Origin: Sphingobacterium siyangense
GTDB taxonomy: Bacteria > Bacteroidota > Bacteroidia > Sphingobacteriales > Sphingobacteriaceae
Reading direction: 5' to 3'
NCBI RefSeq assembly: GCF_007830445.1
Contig: NZ_VLKR01000010.1
Span: forward strand, 62,001-126,000
Length of the DNA: 64,000 bases
Positions 33,902 to 42,612 of this stretch are shown here, in pieces. A model generated the notes under the pieces. That model was not told the origin of the DNA. It was given only the letters and a program-made list of their open reading frames with translations, and did not search any database. Each line of letters opens with the position of its first letter. Positions within the stretch are counted from its first letter, which is position 1. Made by a program: the position numbers and the translations under genes.

Positions 33902-34123
33902 TTATTTAGTAGCAGCTGAATCAACTTTAGCAGCAGCTGAATCAACTTTAGCAGCAGCTGAATCAACTTTAGTAGCAGCTGAATCTAATGTGTTAGCAGC
34001 TGAATCAACTAAAGCAGAAGCTGAATCTGCAGCACCTTCAGCTTTTTTCTCTGAATTGTTACAAGATGCGAAAGCTACAGTTAAAGCTAAACCTAAGAAA
34101 CCGAATTTTAATGCGTTTTTCAT
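33902..34123 (-). CDS. Small Ala/Asp/Ser-rich lipoprotein, copy 1
   Basis: A 73-residue lipoprotein with signal peptide MKNALKFGFLGLALTVAFASC. The mature chain is built of heptads: VDSAAAK occurs repeatedly near the C-terminus, and the last residue is Lys. In E. coli Lpp a terminal Lys is the residue linked to peptidoglycan, so the plan (lipid anchor, trimeric-type coiled coil, terminal Lys) is suggestive. The 3' half consists of 21-bp DNA repeats. It is a paralogue of the next gene downstream. Confidence 0.8.
   Translation of the reverse strand: MKNALKFGFLGLALTVAFASCNNSEKKAEGAADSASALVDSAANTLDSAATKVDSAAAKVDSAAAKVDSAATK
33911..33973. repeat. Three 21-bp tandem repeats inside the lipoprotein gene
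   Basis: AGCAGCTGAATCAACTTTAG plus one base occurs at 33911, 33932 and 33953, each unit coding one heptad. Only the last base of the third copy differs. Confidence 0.95.
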
Positions 34124-34450
34124 TTTCTAATTTTCTAATTTAAATTGAAATAATTTTCTTTTTCATCTCTTAATACACGTAACCAAAAAAGGTAACCCAA
34201 AAAATGATTTTTTTTTAAAAATATTTTTAACACATTGTTTTTCATTTATTTATAATTCTATGTTTTATTCAAAACATTCCTGATTCCACTATTTTATTGA
34301 TAGGGGATTGGGCGATATAAGGTAAGATATTGTCCATTCGTTTGTTTACCGGATAATTCGATCTTGTCAATTTGTATCATGTCATTTCCAAACAATTTTG
34401 GATTATTTTTCTTATTTTAAGAAGTAAACACTTAAAAAGAAATTGCAGTT
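34124..34450. other. Intergenic stretch with the lipoprotein copy 1 promoter
   Basis: About 327 AT-rich bases between divergent genes. It contains AACCAAAAAAGGTAACCC at 34181-34198, the conserved block shared with copy 2. Nothing else is recognisable. Confidence 0.5.
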
Positions 34451-35800
34451 ATGTTTGATAAAGTAAAGAATATAATGGATTTGGCAAAATCAATAGACTT
34501 TGGCAAATTGGAAGAAATATCGAAGAAAGTGGATTTGGGAGCAGTCATGGATGCCGTATCAAAAATGGATGATAAGCAGCTTCATGGTTTAATGAAAATG
34601 CTAAGTGCAGGAAAAGAAAAAAAGGAATTACCGCCTATTAATGGTGATTTCTATGCTATGGATAGCAAATTAAACGATTCAGATCGTGCATTACAATTGA
34701 AGGTAAGGGAGTTTATGGAGACCGAAGTTAAGCCAATCGTCAATAAATATTGGTTAAGAGATGAGTTCCCTTTTGAAATAGTACCGAAACTAGCAGCTTT
34801 AAATATTTGTGGCTATACCTACGATGGGTATGGTTGTATGGGGGGAAGTTCATTAATGGAAGGGATCATAGCGGCGGAGATAGCACGGGTAGATGCTTCT
34901 GTAGCGACTTTCTTTGGCGTACAGAGTGGTTTAGCCATGGGATCAATTTATATTTGCGGATCCGAAGAGCAAAAACAAGAGTGGCTGCCCAAAATGCAGC
35001 AGATGCAAGTGATTGGTGCTTTTGGTTTAACAGAGCCCGAAGTAGGGTCGGGAGCAGCAGGCGGATTGACAACGACCTGTAGGAAGACAGCTGAAGGTTG
35101 GGTCTTAAATGGTCAAAAAAAATGGATCGGGAATTCCACCTTTTCCGATATCACAATCGTATGGGCAAGGGATCTTGATGATGGCGAAGTTAAGGGGTTT
35201 ATTGTACGAAAGGATAATCCAGGTTTTTCAGTTGAAAAAATTAAAGATAAGATGGCTTTGCGCATTGTGCAGAATGGCCTTATTACTTTAGCGAATTGTA
35301 TCGTTCCAGAAAGTGATCGCCTGCAAAATGCGAATTCCTTTAAAGATACAGGAAAGGTTCTTCAGATGACGCGAGCAGGTGTCGCTTGGATGGCCGTAGG
35401 ATGTGCGCGGGGTGCTTATGAAAATGCCTTGGATTATACGCGTAAAAGGAAGCAATTTGGTAAACCAATCGCTTCTTTTCAACTTATTCAAAATCACCTG
35501 GTTGAAATGTTGTCCAATTTGACAGCTATGCAAACGCTTGTCTTCAGATTATCTGAATTACAGGATAAAGGTGAACTAAAAGATGAACATGCCTCGCTGG
35601 CTAAAGTCTTCTGTTCTTTACGTACGAGAGATATTGTTTCCAAGGCTCGAGAGGTCATGGGTGGAAACGGTATTCTGTTGGAGTATAATGTCGCACGGTT
35701 TTTGGCCGATGCCGAAGCAATTTATTCCTATGAGGGGACAAAAGAAATCAATTCACTCATAGTTGGTAGAAGTATAACTGGATTTAGTGCCTTTGTTTAG
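34451..35800 (+). CDS. Acyl-CoA dehydrogenase
   Basis: A 449-residue flavoenzyme that oxidises acyl-CoA thioesters. FAD and substrate segments are GAFGLTEPEVGSGAAG and WIGNSTFSDI; the C-terminal helices include ENALDYTRKRKQFGKPI and REVMGGNGI. The catalytic base is Glu428 in YSYEGTKEIN, the position used by glutaryl-CoA and short-chain members. About 60 extra residues at the N-terminus (helical, Lys/Asp-rich) precede the usual start of the fold. Exact chain length preference cannot be told. Single gene. Confidence 0.92.
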   Translation: MFDKVKNIMDLAKSIDFGKLEEISKKVDLGAVMDAVSKMDDKQLHGLMKMLSAGKEKKELPPINGDFYAMDSKLNDSDRALQLKVREFMETEVKPIVNKYWLRDEFPFEIVPKLAALNICGYTYDGYGCMGGSSLMEGIIAAEIARVDASVATFFGVQSGLAMGSIYICGSEEQKQEWLPKMQQMQVIGAFGLTEPEVGSGAAGGLTTTCRKTAEGWVLNGQKKWIGNSTFSDITIVWARDLDDGEVKGFIVRKDNPGFSVEKIKDKMALRIVQNGLITLANCIVPESDRLQNANSFKDTGKVLQMTRAGVAWMAVGCARGAYENALDYTRKRKQFGKPIASFQLIQNHLVEMLSNLTAMQTLVFRLSELQDKGELKDEHASLAKVFCSLRTRDIVSKAREVMGGNGILLEYNVARFLADAEAIYSYEGTKEINSLIVGRSITGFSAFV

Positions 35801-35853
35801 GCGAGATCCGGCTGGTTTTTGACTTCCTGTTGCCAAATATCGCTTAATACATA

Positions 35854-35887
35854 AAAAGGGCGTTGTTTTTTAAACAATGCCCTTTTT
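35854..35887. terminator. Bidirectional terminator between the acyl-CoA dehydrogenase and META genes
   Basis: AAAAAGGGCGTTGTT pairs with AACAATGCCCTTTTT (one wobble pair), with T-runs on both strands. Confidence 0.85.
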
Positions 35888-35915
35888 ACTTCAGTTGGAG
35901 CAAAAAAGCAATTTT

Positions 35916-36701
35916 CTATTTCCGTTTAAATCGCATAATAGCAATATCTCCCATGATAAATGTCAAGGTATTCTCGCTTACACTATAGGTGTTTACCTTT
36001 TCCAATGTCGAAAAGAAAGTTGCTTCACCATTACCTTCGCAGGCCATTTTCGTTGACATAATCGGGCCAAAATTAATGGTATTTCCATTGGTTTTAAAAG
36101 TCGTATTGTAGTTATTACAGCTACTATTCCCGTTTACTTTACCACTGGCAGCATCAAATGTCATTGTTGGTTTACGATTGGGATATAGGCCATCAAAAGC
36201 GATCCGTGGGCCGGATATATAATCAAGTTCCCAAGTTCCACTAAGTTCTTGTTTATTGTTCTGAATTAACTTAAATTTTGCCAGGGGAGCCATCTTAGCT
36301 TTGTTCAGGCTAAGAATGCCATCCTTAACCGTATAATTATCTGCAGCAATCAGGTTTTTGGATAAAGCTTGTTCAATAGACATATCCGGACAGGCCATCA
36401 TCGTAGACATGCCCTGAGCAAATTTAACCTTTCCATTTTTTGATAATGTCAATTCTCCACCGATGCCATTACATCCGCCACTTGCACTGTAACTTTTTTC
36501 GTCCAGCTGGAGGTAAGGCATTTTGCCGTTGATCTGATCCGCTACAGGCTGTCCATTGATTTCAATCAATTGCCATTTTTTTTCAATTACTGACGACATG
36601 CTACTGTCTGTGTTCTGCTCATTCGCGTTCTTCTTGATCACAGAGCAACTTCCAAGACTAACGATTAAGATGGCCAATATGGCGATGTTTTTAAAGTTCA
36701 T
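35916..36701 (-). CDS. Lipoprotein with two META domains
   Basis: A 261-residue lipoprotein; the signal peptide ends in LGSCS. Two META (HslJ-like) domains follow. The first has GGCNGIGGELTL and MSTMMACPDMSIEQAL, the second NGNSSCNNYNTTF and MSTKMACEGN. The paired GGCN/ACP-type Cys motifs are characteristic. HslJ in E. coli is linked to heat and novobiocin resistance; in this phylum the role is unknown. Probably sits on an envelope membrane facing the periplasm. Confidence 0.88.
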   Translation of the reverse strand: MNFKNIAILAILIVSLGSCSVIKKNANEQNTDSSMSSVIEKKWQLIEINGQPVADQINGKMPYLQLDEKSYSASGGCNGIGGELTLSKNGKVKFAQGMSTMMACPDMSIEQALSKNLIAADNYTVKDGILSLNKAKMAPLAKFKLIQNNKQELSGTWELDYISGPRIAFDGLYPNRKPTMTFDAASGKVNGNSSCNNYNTTFKTNGNTINFGPIMSTKMACEGNGEATFFSTLEKVNTYSVSENTLTFIMGDIAIMRFKRK

Positions 36702-36772
36702 ATTCTAAATTTTAACCTATTAACACCCTTTTTAACGTTTGGTTTGACGAAATGCTACAAAAGTTCACAAAC

Positions 36773-36803
36773 AAAGAAGGCTTCCAATTTGGAAGCCTTC
36801 TTT
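36773..36803 (-). terminator. Terminator after yidC
   Basis: Perfect 13-bp stem AAAGAAGGCTTCC/GGAAGCCTTCTTT, 5-nt loop. Confidence 0.85.
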
Positions 36804-36819
36804 ATCAGTATGATAAATC

Positions 36820-38646
36820 TTACGATTTGTTTTTATTTTGTTGTGCTTGTTGTTGTGCACGCATCATCTCTTCCATTTTCGTTTGGAAGCTCGATTTTTT
36901 ATCTGCTTTTGGATTCTTTTTATTTTCCTCCAATTTAGCTAAGATTTTCTCATCATTCACCATGGTGCGAATAACCAACTGAGTCAAGAACGTAAATAAT
37001 GCACTTAAGAAATAGTAGTAGTTCAAACCTGCTGGGAAGCTATTCAAAACAAAGAAGAAAATCAAAGGCATGATATAGCCCATGTATTTCATTTGTCCTG
37101 TAGCACCAGATGTAGCGTTGTTATACCAAGTCGTCAACAATGTTGTCAATGTCATCAAGATACACATCAAAGAGATGTGGTTGAATGATCCAAAAATAGG
37201 TGCAAATGTAAACAGTGTATCATAGGTTGACATATCCTTCATAAACAAGAAGCTTTGTCCTCTCAATTCAAATAAATTTGGAAAGAAGTAGAAGAACGCA
37301 ATTGTAAATGGCATTTGTAGGACAAGCGGAAGACATCCACCAAGTGGATTTACACCAACCTGTTTGTACAATTTCATTTGCTCCTGCTGCATCAACATTT
37401 GATTATCTTCACCCACTTTTGCTTTGATCTCATCCAGCTGCGGTTTTAATACACGCATTTTTGCCATAGAGACATAAGACTTGTAGGTCATTGGTGAAAG
37501 AATCAGCTTCAACATCAATGTCAATAAAAGGATAACGATACCGTAGCTCATATGGAAACCATCCAGGAAGTTAAATACAGGTACTGTAATCCATTGGTTG
37601 ATCCAACGCATAGGGCCCCAACCCATATTGATGATCGATTGGTAGTCATTACCCTCGGCCTTCAATACATTGTATTGATTTGGTCCAAAGAAGAAGTTTA
37701 AGGAATAGTTATTGTCCTTATGATTATCAAATGCCAATTCTGCGTTTGTATTATAGAATTTGACGATGTCGGTTTCTGAAGCATGTTTTACATCCACTTT
37801 TGCATTGACAAAGCCATCTTTAGTGCTGAGGATATTAGAAAAGTAATGCTGCTTGAATGCAATCCATTGTACTTTTTTCTCCAATGCTTCATCCGCATCT
37901 TTTGATTCTGAAAGATGATCTACTTTATTATCTTCTTTATAATAAAGTGTAGATTTCTGTCTTTCAGATTCTATGTTTTGCTCTTTTTGTCTCAACGCGG
38001 TGTTCCAGTTAAGGGTCAACGTTTTTTGACTCTGCGGAATTAAATTCTGTATCCCTTTTGTGTTAATATCCAGTCCAACATTATAGCCTTTACCAGCAAT
38101 CGAGTACACATATTCAATATACTGTTCGGCACTGTAATTTAGTCGGAATTTTACAGATTGTTTACCTTCACCAGAAACTTGGATATCCGAAGATTCTGTA
38201 TTGAAGTATAAATCATTTGTTGATACGTTTTGACCAGCTGCGTTAAATTGAAAACCAAACTTATTGTCCTCACCATCAAAAAGCATCAAAGGTTTTCCAT
38301 TGAAATTCTTTTCGCCTTTTAGTTCTACGGATTTAACCTTACCACCTTTTGTACTGATTTTGGCAATGATTTTCTCGTTTTCAATCGTAATGACTTTCTC
38401 CGTTCCAAATTTTGTCGCACCAAAAGGCTTTTTCAATTCCGCCGAATCAGCAATCACTGCTGTTTGTGCTGCTTTGGCTTTAGCGGTAGAGTCACTTTCG
38501 GCAGGCAGTCCTTTTTCTGTGCGCGCTTTAGCCTCTTGTCTCGCTTGTTCTTGTTTGATTTCCGATTCTGAAGGCTTCATCAGGTAAAATGAACCAGTGA
38601 TGATAGCAAACATCAGGACCAAACCAATTAGGGTATTTCTATCCAT
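36820..38646 (-). CDS. yidC: Membrane protein insertase YidC
   Basis: A 608-residue insertase that places proteins in the inner membrane alone or with SecYEG. It begins MDRNTLIGLVLMFAI, an N-terminal anchor, followed by a large periplasmic domain (about 60-350). The conserved five-helix insertase core then includes YKSYVSMAKMRVLKPQLDEI and VNPLGGCLPLVLQMPFTIAF. The C-terminus is basic and Gln/Asn-rich, as in other Gram-negative YidC. It lies 40 bp after pyrG and is probably cotranscribed with it. Confidence 0.97.
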   Translation of the reverse strand: MDRNTLIGLVLMFAIITGSFYLMKPSESEIKQEQARQEAKARTEKGLPAESDSTAKAKAAQTAVIADSAELKKPFGATKFGTEKVITIENEKIIAKISTKGGKVKSVELKGEKNFNGKPLMLFDGEDNKFGFQFNAAGQNVSTNDLYFNTESSDIQVSGEGKQSVKFRLNYSAEQYIEYVYSIAGKGYNVGLDINTKGIQNLIPQSQKTLTLNWNTALRQKEQNIESERQKSTLYYKEDNKVDHLSESKDADEALEKKVQWIAFKQHYFSNILSTKDGFVNAKVDVKHASETDIVKFYNTNAELAFDNHKDNNYSLNFFFGPNQYNVLKAEGNDYQSIINMGWGPMRWINQWITVPVFNFLDGFHMSYGIVILLLTLMLKLILSPMTYKSYVSMAKMRVLKPQLDEIKAKVGEDNQMLMQQEQMKLYKQVGVNPLGGCLPLVLQMPFTIAFFYFFPNLFELRGQSFLFMKDMSTYDTLFTFAPIFGSFNHISLMCILMTLTTLLTTWYNNATSGATGQMKYMGYIMPLIFFFVLNSFPAGLNYYYFLSALFTFLTQLVIRTMVNDEKILAKLEENKKNPKADKKSSFQTKMEEMMRAQQQAQQNKNKS

Positions 38647-38685
38647 TTTTAATAATTAAACTTAATTAATTGTATCCTTCTATTA

Positions 38686-40296
38686 CTACTTTGATTTTTT
38701 GTTGGCCAAAGCAGCGGCTACAAAGCTAACAAAAAGTGGGTGAGGATTTGCAACAGTTGACTTTAATTCTGGATGAAATTGTCCGGCAACGAAAAATGGA
38801 TGGTTTTTCAATTCGACAATTTCAACTAATCCAGTCTCCGGATTGAATCCTGAAGCAATCATTCCAGCTGCTTCATATTGTTTTAAATAGTCATTGTTAA
38901 ACTCATAACGGTGACGGTGTCTTTCAGAAATTTTTGTTTTACCATAGATGGCAAAGGCCTTAGTTCCTTTTTTAATTTCACAGTCGTAAGCACCTAAACG
39001 CATTGTACCGCCCATATTGGTAATATTTTTTTGCTCTTCCATCAAATTGATGACCGGATTGCTGGTGTTGGCATCCATTTCAAAACTGTTGGCATCTTTT
39101 AATCCCAATACGTTTCTTCCGAATTCGATAACCGAACATTGCATACCTAAGCAGATACCAAAGAACGGAATATTATTTTCACGAACATACTGAATAGCAT
39201 TTAGCTTACCATCCAAGCCGCGTTCACCGAAACCCGGAGCAACCAAAACTCCATCCATACCTTTCAGCTTTTCAGCAACATTTTCTTTTGTAACACTTTC
39301 AGCAGCAATATAGCTCACTTTTACTTTACATTCGTTTGTTGCGCCCGCATGAATAAATCCTTCGATAATGGACTTGTAAGCATCTGGAAGCTCAACATAT
39401 TTTCCGACCAAAGCAATATTAACTTCACTTGTCGGGTTTTTGAGCTTACCTAAAAAGTTTTTCCAGTTTTCTAGATCAGGCTCATTTTTGTTGGAAAGTT
39501 TTAGTTTTGTTAATGCTGTTTTATCAAGATTCTCCTTCAACATCAATAATGGGACATCATAAATCGTCGACGCATCGATAGATTCTACGACGGCGTTGAT
39601 GTTGACATTACAGAATTGCGCTAATTTTTTACGGATTTCTTGCGATAATTTATGTTCAGTACGACATACTAGAATATCAGGTTGTACACCATATTCCAAT
39701 AATGTTTTTACGGAATGCTGGGTAGGTTTTGTTTTAAGCTCACCAGCAGCAGCCAAATAAGGGACTAAAGTCAAATGGATAACCAGCGAATTATTGGCTC
39801 CTAATTCCCAACGAAGCTGTCTTACGGCCTCCACAAACGGTAAGGACTCAATATCGCCTACAGTTCCGCCCAATTCAGTGATGATAATGTCATATTTGCC
39901 GGACTCACCCAACAGTTGCATTCTGCGTTTTATCTCATCGGTGATATGGGGAATCACTTGAACGGTTTTTCCTAAATATGCACCTTCACGTTCTTGTTGG
40001 ATAACGTGTTGATAGATGCGGCCTGTCGTGACGTTATTTGCTTGTGAGGTAGGGACATTCAGGAAGCGCTCGTAATGACCTAAGTCAAGGTCTGTTTCAG
40101 CGCCATCTTCTGTAACATAACATTCTCCATGTTCATATGGATTTAATGTTCCTGGATCGATGTTAATGTAAGGGTCGAATTTTTGAATGGTAACTTTATA
40201 GCCACGCGCTTGGAGAAGTTTAGCAAGGGAGGCAGCAATAATACCTTTCCCCAACGACGAAGTAACGCCGCCCGTAACAAAAATATATTTAGTCAT
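38686..40296 (-). CDS. pyrG: CTP synthase
   Basis: A 536-residue enzyme making CTP from UTP with glutamine as nitrogen donor. The synthetase domain opens [17 protein letters not shown], with [18 protein letters not shown]. The glutaminase domain has its Cys in [15 protein letters not shown] and ends with GQFHPELKS, giving the His-Glu pair. Length is normal. A -7 element TATCTTTG lies about 70 bp upstream. Probably cotranscribed with yidC. Confidence 0.98.
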   Translation of the reverse strand: MTKYIFVTGGVTSSLGKGIIAASLAKLLQARGYKVTIQKFDPYINIDPGTLNPYEHGECYVTEDGAETDLDLGHYERFLNVPTSQANNVTTGRIYQHVIQQEREGAYLGKTVQVIPHITDEIKRRMQLLGESGKYDIIITELGGTVGDIESLPFVEAVRQLRWELGANNSLVIHLTLVPYLAAAGELKTKPTQHSVKTLLEYGVQPDILVCRTEHKLSQEIRKKLAQFCNVNINAVVESIDASTIYDVPLLMLKENLDKTALTKLKLSNKNEPDLENWKNFLGKLKNPTSEVNIALVGKYVELPDAYKSIIEGFIHAGATNECKVKVSYIAAESVTKENVAEKLKGMDGVLVAPGFGERGLDGKLNAIQYVRENNIPFFGICLGMQCSVIEFGRNVLGLKDANSFEMDANTSNPVINLMEEQKNITNMGGTMRLGAYDCEIKKGTKAFAIYGKTKISERHRHRYEFNNDYLKQYEAAGMIASGFNPETGLVEIVELKNHPFFVAGQFHPELKSTVANPHPLFVSFVAAALANKKSK

Positions 40297-40364
40297 AACA
40301 ATTAAAGGATTTTCAATTTTATGTGGTCAAAATGACCAATAATAGTTGCTCTATGTACGGGATA

Positions 40365-40372
40365 CAAAGATA
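40365..40372 (-). promoter_or_regulatory. -7 element of the pyrG-yidC promoter
   Basis: TATCTTTG on the minus strand, exact TAnnTTTG match 69 bp before pyrG. Confidence 0.5.
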
Positions 40373-40419
40373 GCAATTTTTATTCAAAATCAGAATTGAA
40401 GATGGCTCGATTAATTAAA

Positions 40420-41508
40420 TTAAAAATAGATATTACCTTGGCTATCTATTGTTGTCTTTAATGTAGGCTGTGCTTTTGACTTGATTTCAATGCGATAGAA
40501 ATTATTACTGTTTGAAAATACAATCTCATAATTTTTGTGCTCATTTATAATTTCAGGATATAATTTGCTTAGCTCCTGAATTGACGTTGCATAGCGTTTT
40601 TTATCCTTTCTATAGATCTGTTGCAGGTAAAAGATATTCCAGGTAACTTTTTCGAGTGCGAGGAATTGCTCATCGATAGGTTGATGGTCTGTGTCGTTAA
40701 CAAATTTTATATGTCCCCATCGCTCAGGGTAATGCATATTAACGAGGCCGATTGGAGACCATACCCAGTTCTCTTCAGCGAGCGTCTTACCCGTGTTGTC
40801 TTTTCTCTTGCTGTAGGTTGTTTCGGTGTTGTCATAATGCCACTGAACACGTGAGAAGTTTATCTTCCAGGTTTCATTTGCTTTAATCTGATTTCCTTCG
40901 CCAAAGTATTTTAGACTTTTTACAGGTATTTTCATTTCCACAGTCCAAAATTCATCCTTGTCTTGAGGATCGTTGATGGACCCAGCATGATAGACTGCAC
41001 TTTCCATATCTTTTGTGTCCCAATTTAGATTAGCTCTGCCGCCAAAGCGATAAGGTTTAGTCATCAAAAGATCCATTACGGTATTTAATGCGTTTATTTC
41101 AATCTCTATATATTCTGGAGATAATAGATTTGGCTTGAGAAAGATCTCAAAATCATTGTCATGATAGATGATTGTATCTTTTTGTCTTAAATATCCTTTG
41201 ATATGAGGTTCTTGAAGCTTAGCAAAAATGTAAAGATTTTCTTTGTCCCAAAGCATCTTGACTTGTGTCTTAAAAGTAGGGGCAGGTTTATTTGATCCCT
41301 CAATATCCTTAAAAGAATCTGTCCATATCGCTTTTGACCAGGAAGCTTCACTGTCCTTTCCGTCAATCGTGATCGCATCTGTTACTGGAAGTACATAATA
41401 CGTTTGAGGGCGCGACTGTAGCTGAAGAAATTCATTCAGATTTCGTTGTGCAAAAATAAAGGTCGGATAGATGATAAAAGTAAGGATAAAAGCTATAGTT
41501 CTCATCAA
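40420..41508 (-). CDS. Secreted protein with a CBM9-like carbohydrate-binding domain
   Basis: A 362-residue exported protein; signal peptide about 1-20 (ends FIFAQ). The core has the CBM9-like DOMON-type pattern: ITIDGKDSEASWSKA, then VKMLWDKENLYIFAKLQEP, HDNDFEIFLKP, and FWTVEMKIPVKSL. Such domains bind sugars or cofactors and are often found alone in Bacteroidota. About 100 residues of unknown fold follow. No partner enzyme is adjacent, so the ligand is unknown. Confidence 0.85.
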   Translation of the reverse strand: MMRTIAFILTFIIYPTFIFAQRNLNEFLQLQSRPQTYYVLPVTDAITIDGKDSEASWSKAIWTDSFKDIEGSNKPAPTFKTQVKMLWDKENLYIFAKLQEPHIKGYLRQKDTIIYHDNDFEIFLKPNLLSPEYIEIEINALNTVMDLLMTKPYRFGGRANLNWDTKDMESAVYHAGSINDPQDKDEFWTVEMKIPVKSLKYFGEGNQIKANETWKINFSRVQWHYDNTETTYSKRKDNTGKTLAEENWVWSPIGLVNMHYPERWGHIKFVNDTDHQPIDEQFLALEKVTWNIFYLQQIYRKDKKRYATSIQELSKLYPEIINEHKNYEIVFSNSNNFYRIEIKSKAQPTLKTTIDSQGNIYF

Positions 41509-41748
41509 GATACAGTTTGATTTTTAGCGGTAGCCAAGTTGGGATGAAACAATACCAGTTTGTTTTCCGCTATTGTAATCATCTACGATTCTACCTTTCA
41601 GATACGGTGCTAAAAGTAAGTAAAATGTTTTAGCGCGGCAAAAAGAGGGTTGGAATTTTGAAGGACATTATCTAATTGTCCTAAATTTATTACAGAAGGA
41701 AGTTGGTTGTGCTGTCTGCGTTTGAGAAGCCAGGGCAATATAGTCAAT

Positions 41749-41784
41749 AAAAAAAGGCTTTGAATATATTCAAAGCCTTTTTTT
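41749..41784 (-). terminator. Terminator after rplS
   Basis: A 22-bp perfect palindrome centred at 41766-41767 with A-run and T-run flanks. Confidence 0.9.
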
Positions 41785-41802
41785 ATGCTGTAATAGTCGT
41801 AA

Positions 41803-42150
41803 TTAGATTCTTTTCGATTTAATACGAGCAGCTTTACCAGTAAGGCCGCGTAAATAGAATAATTTCGCGCGACGAACTTTACCGTAGCTGTTTACTTCAA
41901 TTTTTTCAATGTTTGGTGAGTTTACAGGGAAAATACGTTCAACACCTACACCGTTTGAGATTTTACGAACGGTAAAAGTAGCGTTAGCACCTTCGCTGTT
42001 TAATTGAATTACTACACCTTGGTACACCTGTACACGCTCTTTATTTCCTTCGCGAATTTTATAATGAACGCTGACGGTATCTCCAGCTTTGAAAGCGGGA
42101 ATTTCATTCTTTACTACCGCTTGTTCTTCTACAAATTTTACTAAATCCAT
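41803..42150 (-). CDS. rplS: 50S ribosomal protein L19
   Basis: bL19, 115 residues, at the interface of the two ribosomal subunits. It contains [30 protein letters not shown], and [19 protein letters not shown], with the C-terminus [19 protein letters not shown]. All are diagnostic. It is transcribed alone here (not with trmD/rimM) from a TATCTTTG -7 element at 42271-42278. Confidence 0.98.
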   Translation of the reverse strand: MDLVKFVEEQAVVKNEIPAFKAGDTVSVHYKIREGNKERVQVYQGVVIQLNSEGANATFTVRKISNGVGVERIFPVNSPNIEKIEVNSYGKVRRAKLFYLRGLTGKAARIKSKRI

Positions 42151-42456
42151 GATTTCGAGTAATTATTAACGATTTATATCCTGTAAAAATCGGAATGCAA
42201 TATTACGACTTATTTTCTGAATATAAAAATACTTTTTTAAAAAACTATTGACTGATATTCAAATCGGATGCAAAGATATGAAAATGAAATGGATAATCTA
42301 AAGATATTTTGAATATTCCTTTGTAGGCTATATGGAGAGGGTTTTTAATTACTAAATTCAATAGAATATGTGCTTTGTGTAAAAATATTGTGCAATCAAT
42401 CAGCTATTTAGTGATTAATTTTCTGCAGGGTGTTGACAAAGTCAAAAAATGATTCG
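42151..42456. other. Intergenic stretch between rplS and the first tRNA-Pro
   Basis: About 306 bases. On the minus strand it holds TATCTTTG at 42271-42278, the -7 element for rplS. On the + strand TTGA at 42432-42435 lies at the right distance for a tRNA promoter. I see no ORF. Confidence 0.55.
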
Positions 42457-42569
42457 ATATTTGTGCCACACAAAACAAAGGTGATACCTTTTCGGGGTGT
42501 AGCGTAGCCCGGTATCGCGCCACATTTGGGATGTGGAGGTCGTAGGTTCGAATCCTGCCACCCCGACTT
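42457..42569 (+). repeat. 113-bp direct repeat, copy A, containing tRNA-Pro
   Basis: Identical base for base to 45388-45500. It starts inside the -7 region of the tRNA promoter and ends two bases past the C that follows the discriminator base. Sequence diverges abruptly on both sides. Confidence 0.95.
42493..42566 (+). tRNA. tRNA-Pro (anticodon TGG), copy A
   Basis: A 74-nt cloverleaf: acceptor CGGGGTG pairs with CACCCCG, discriminator A, anticodon stem CCACA/TGTGG around loop TTTGGGA, T-loop GGTTCGAATCC. The CCA end is not encoded. A terminator follows at 42571. Confidence 0.97.
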
Positions 42570-42570
42570 A

Positions 42571-42600
42571 AAAGCTCTAACGAACGTTAGAGCTTTTTTT
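42571..42600 (+). terminator. Terminator after tRNA-Pro copy A
   Basis: AGCTCTAACG/CGTTAGAGCT stem followed by T7. Confidence 0.9.
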
Positions 42601-42612
42601 GTTTCCTTCCTT

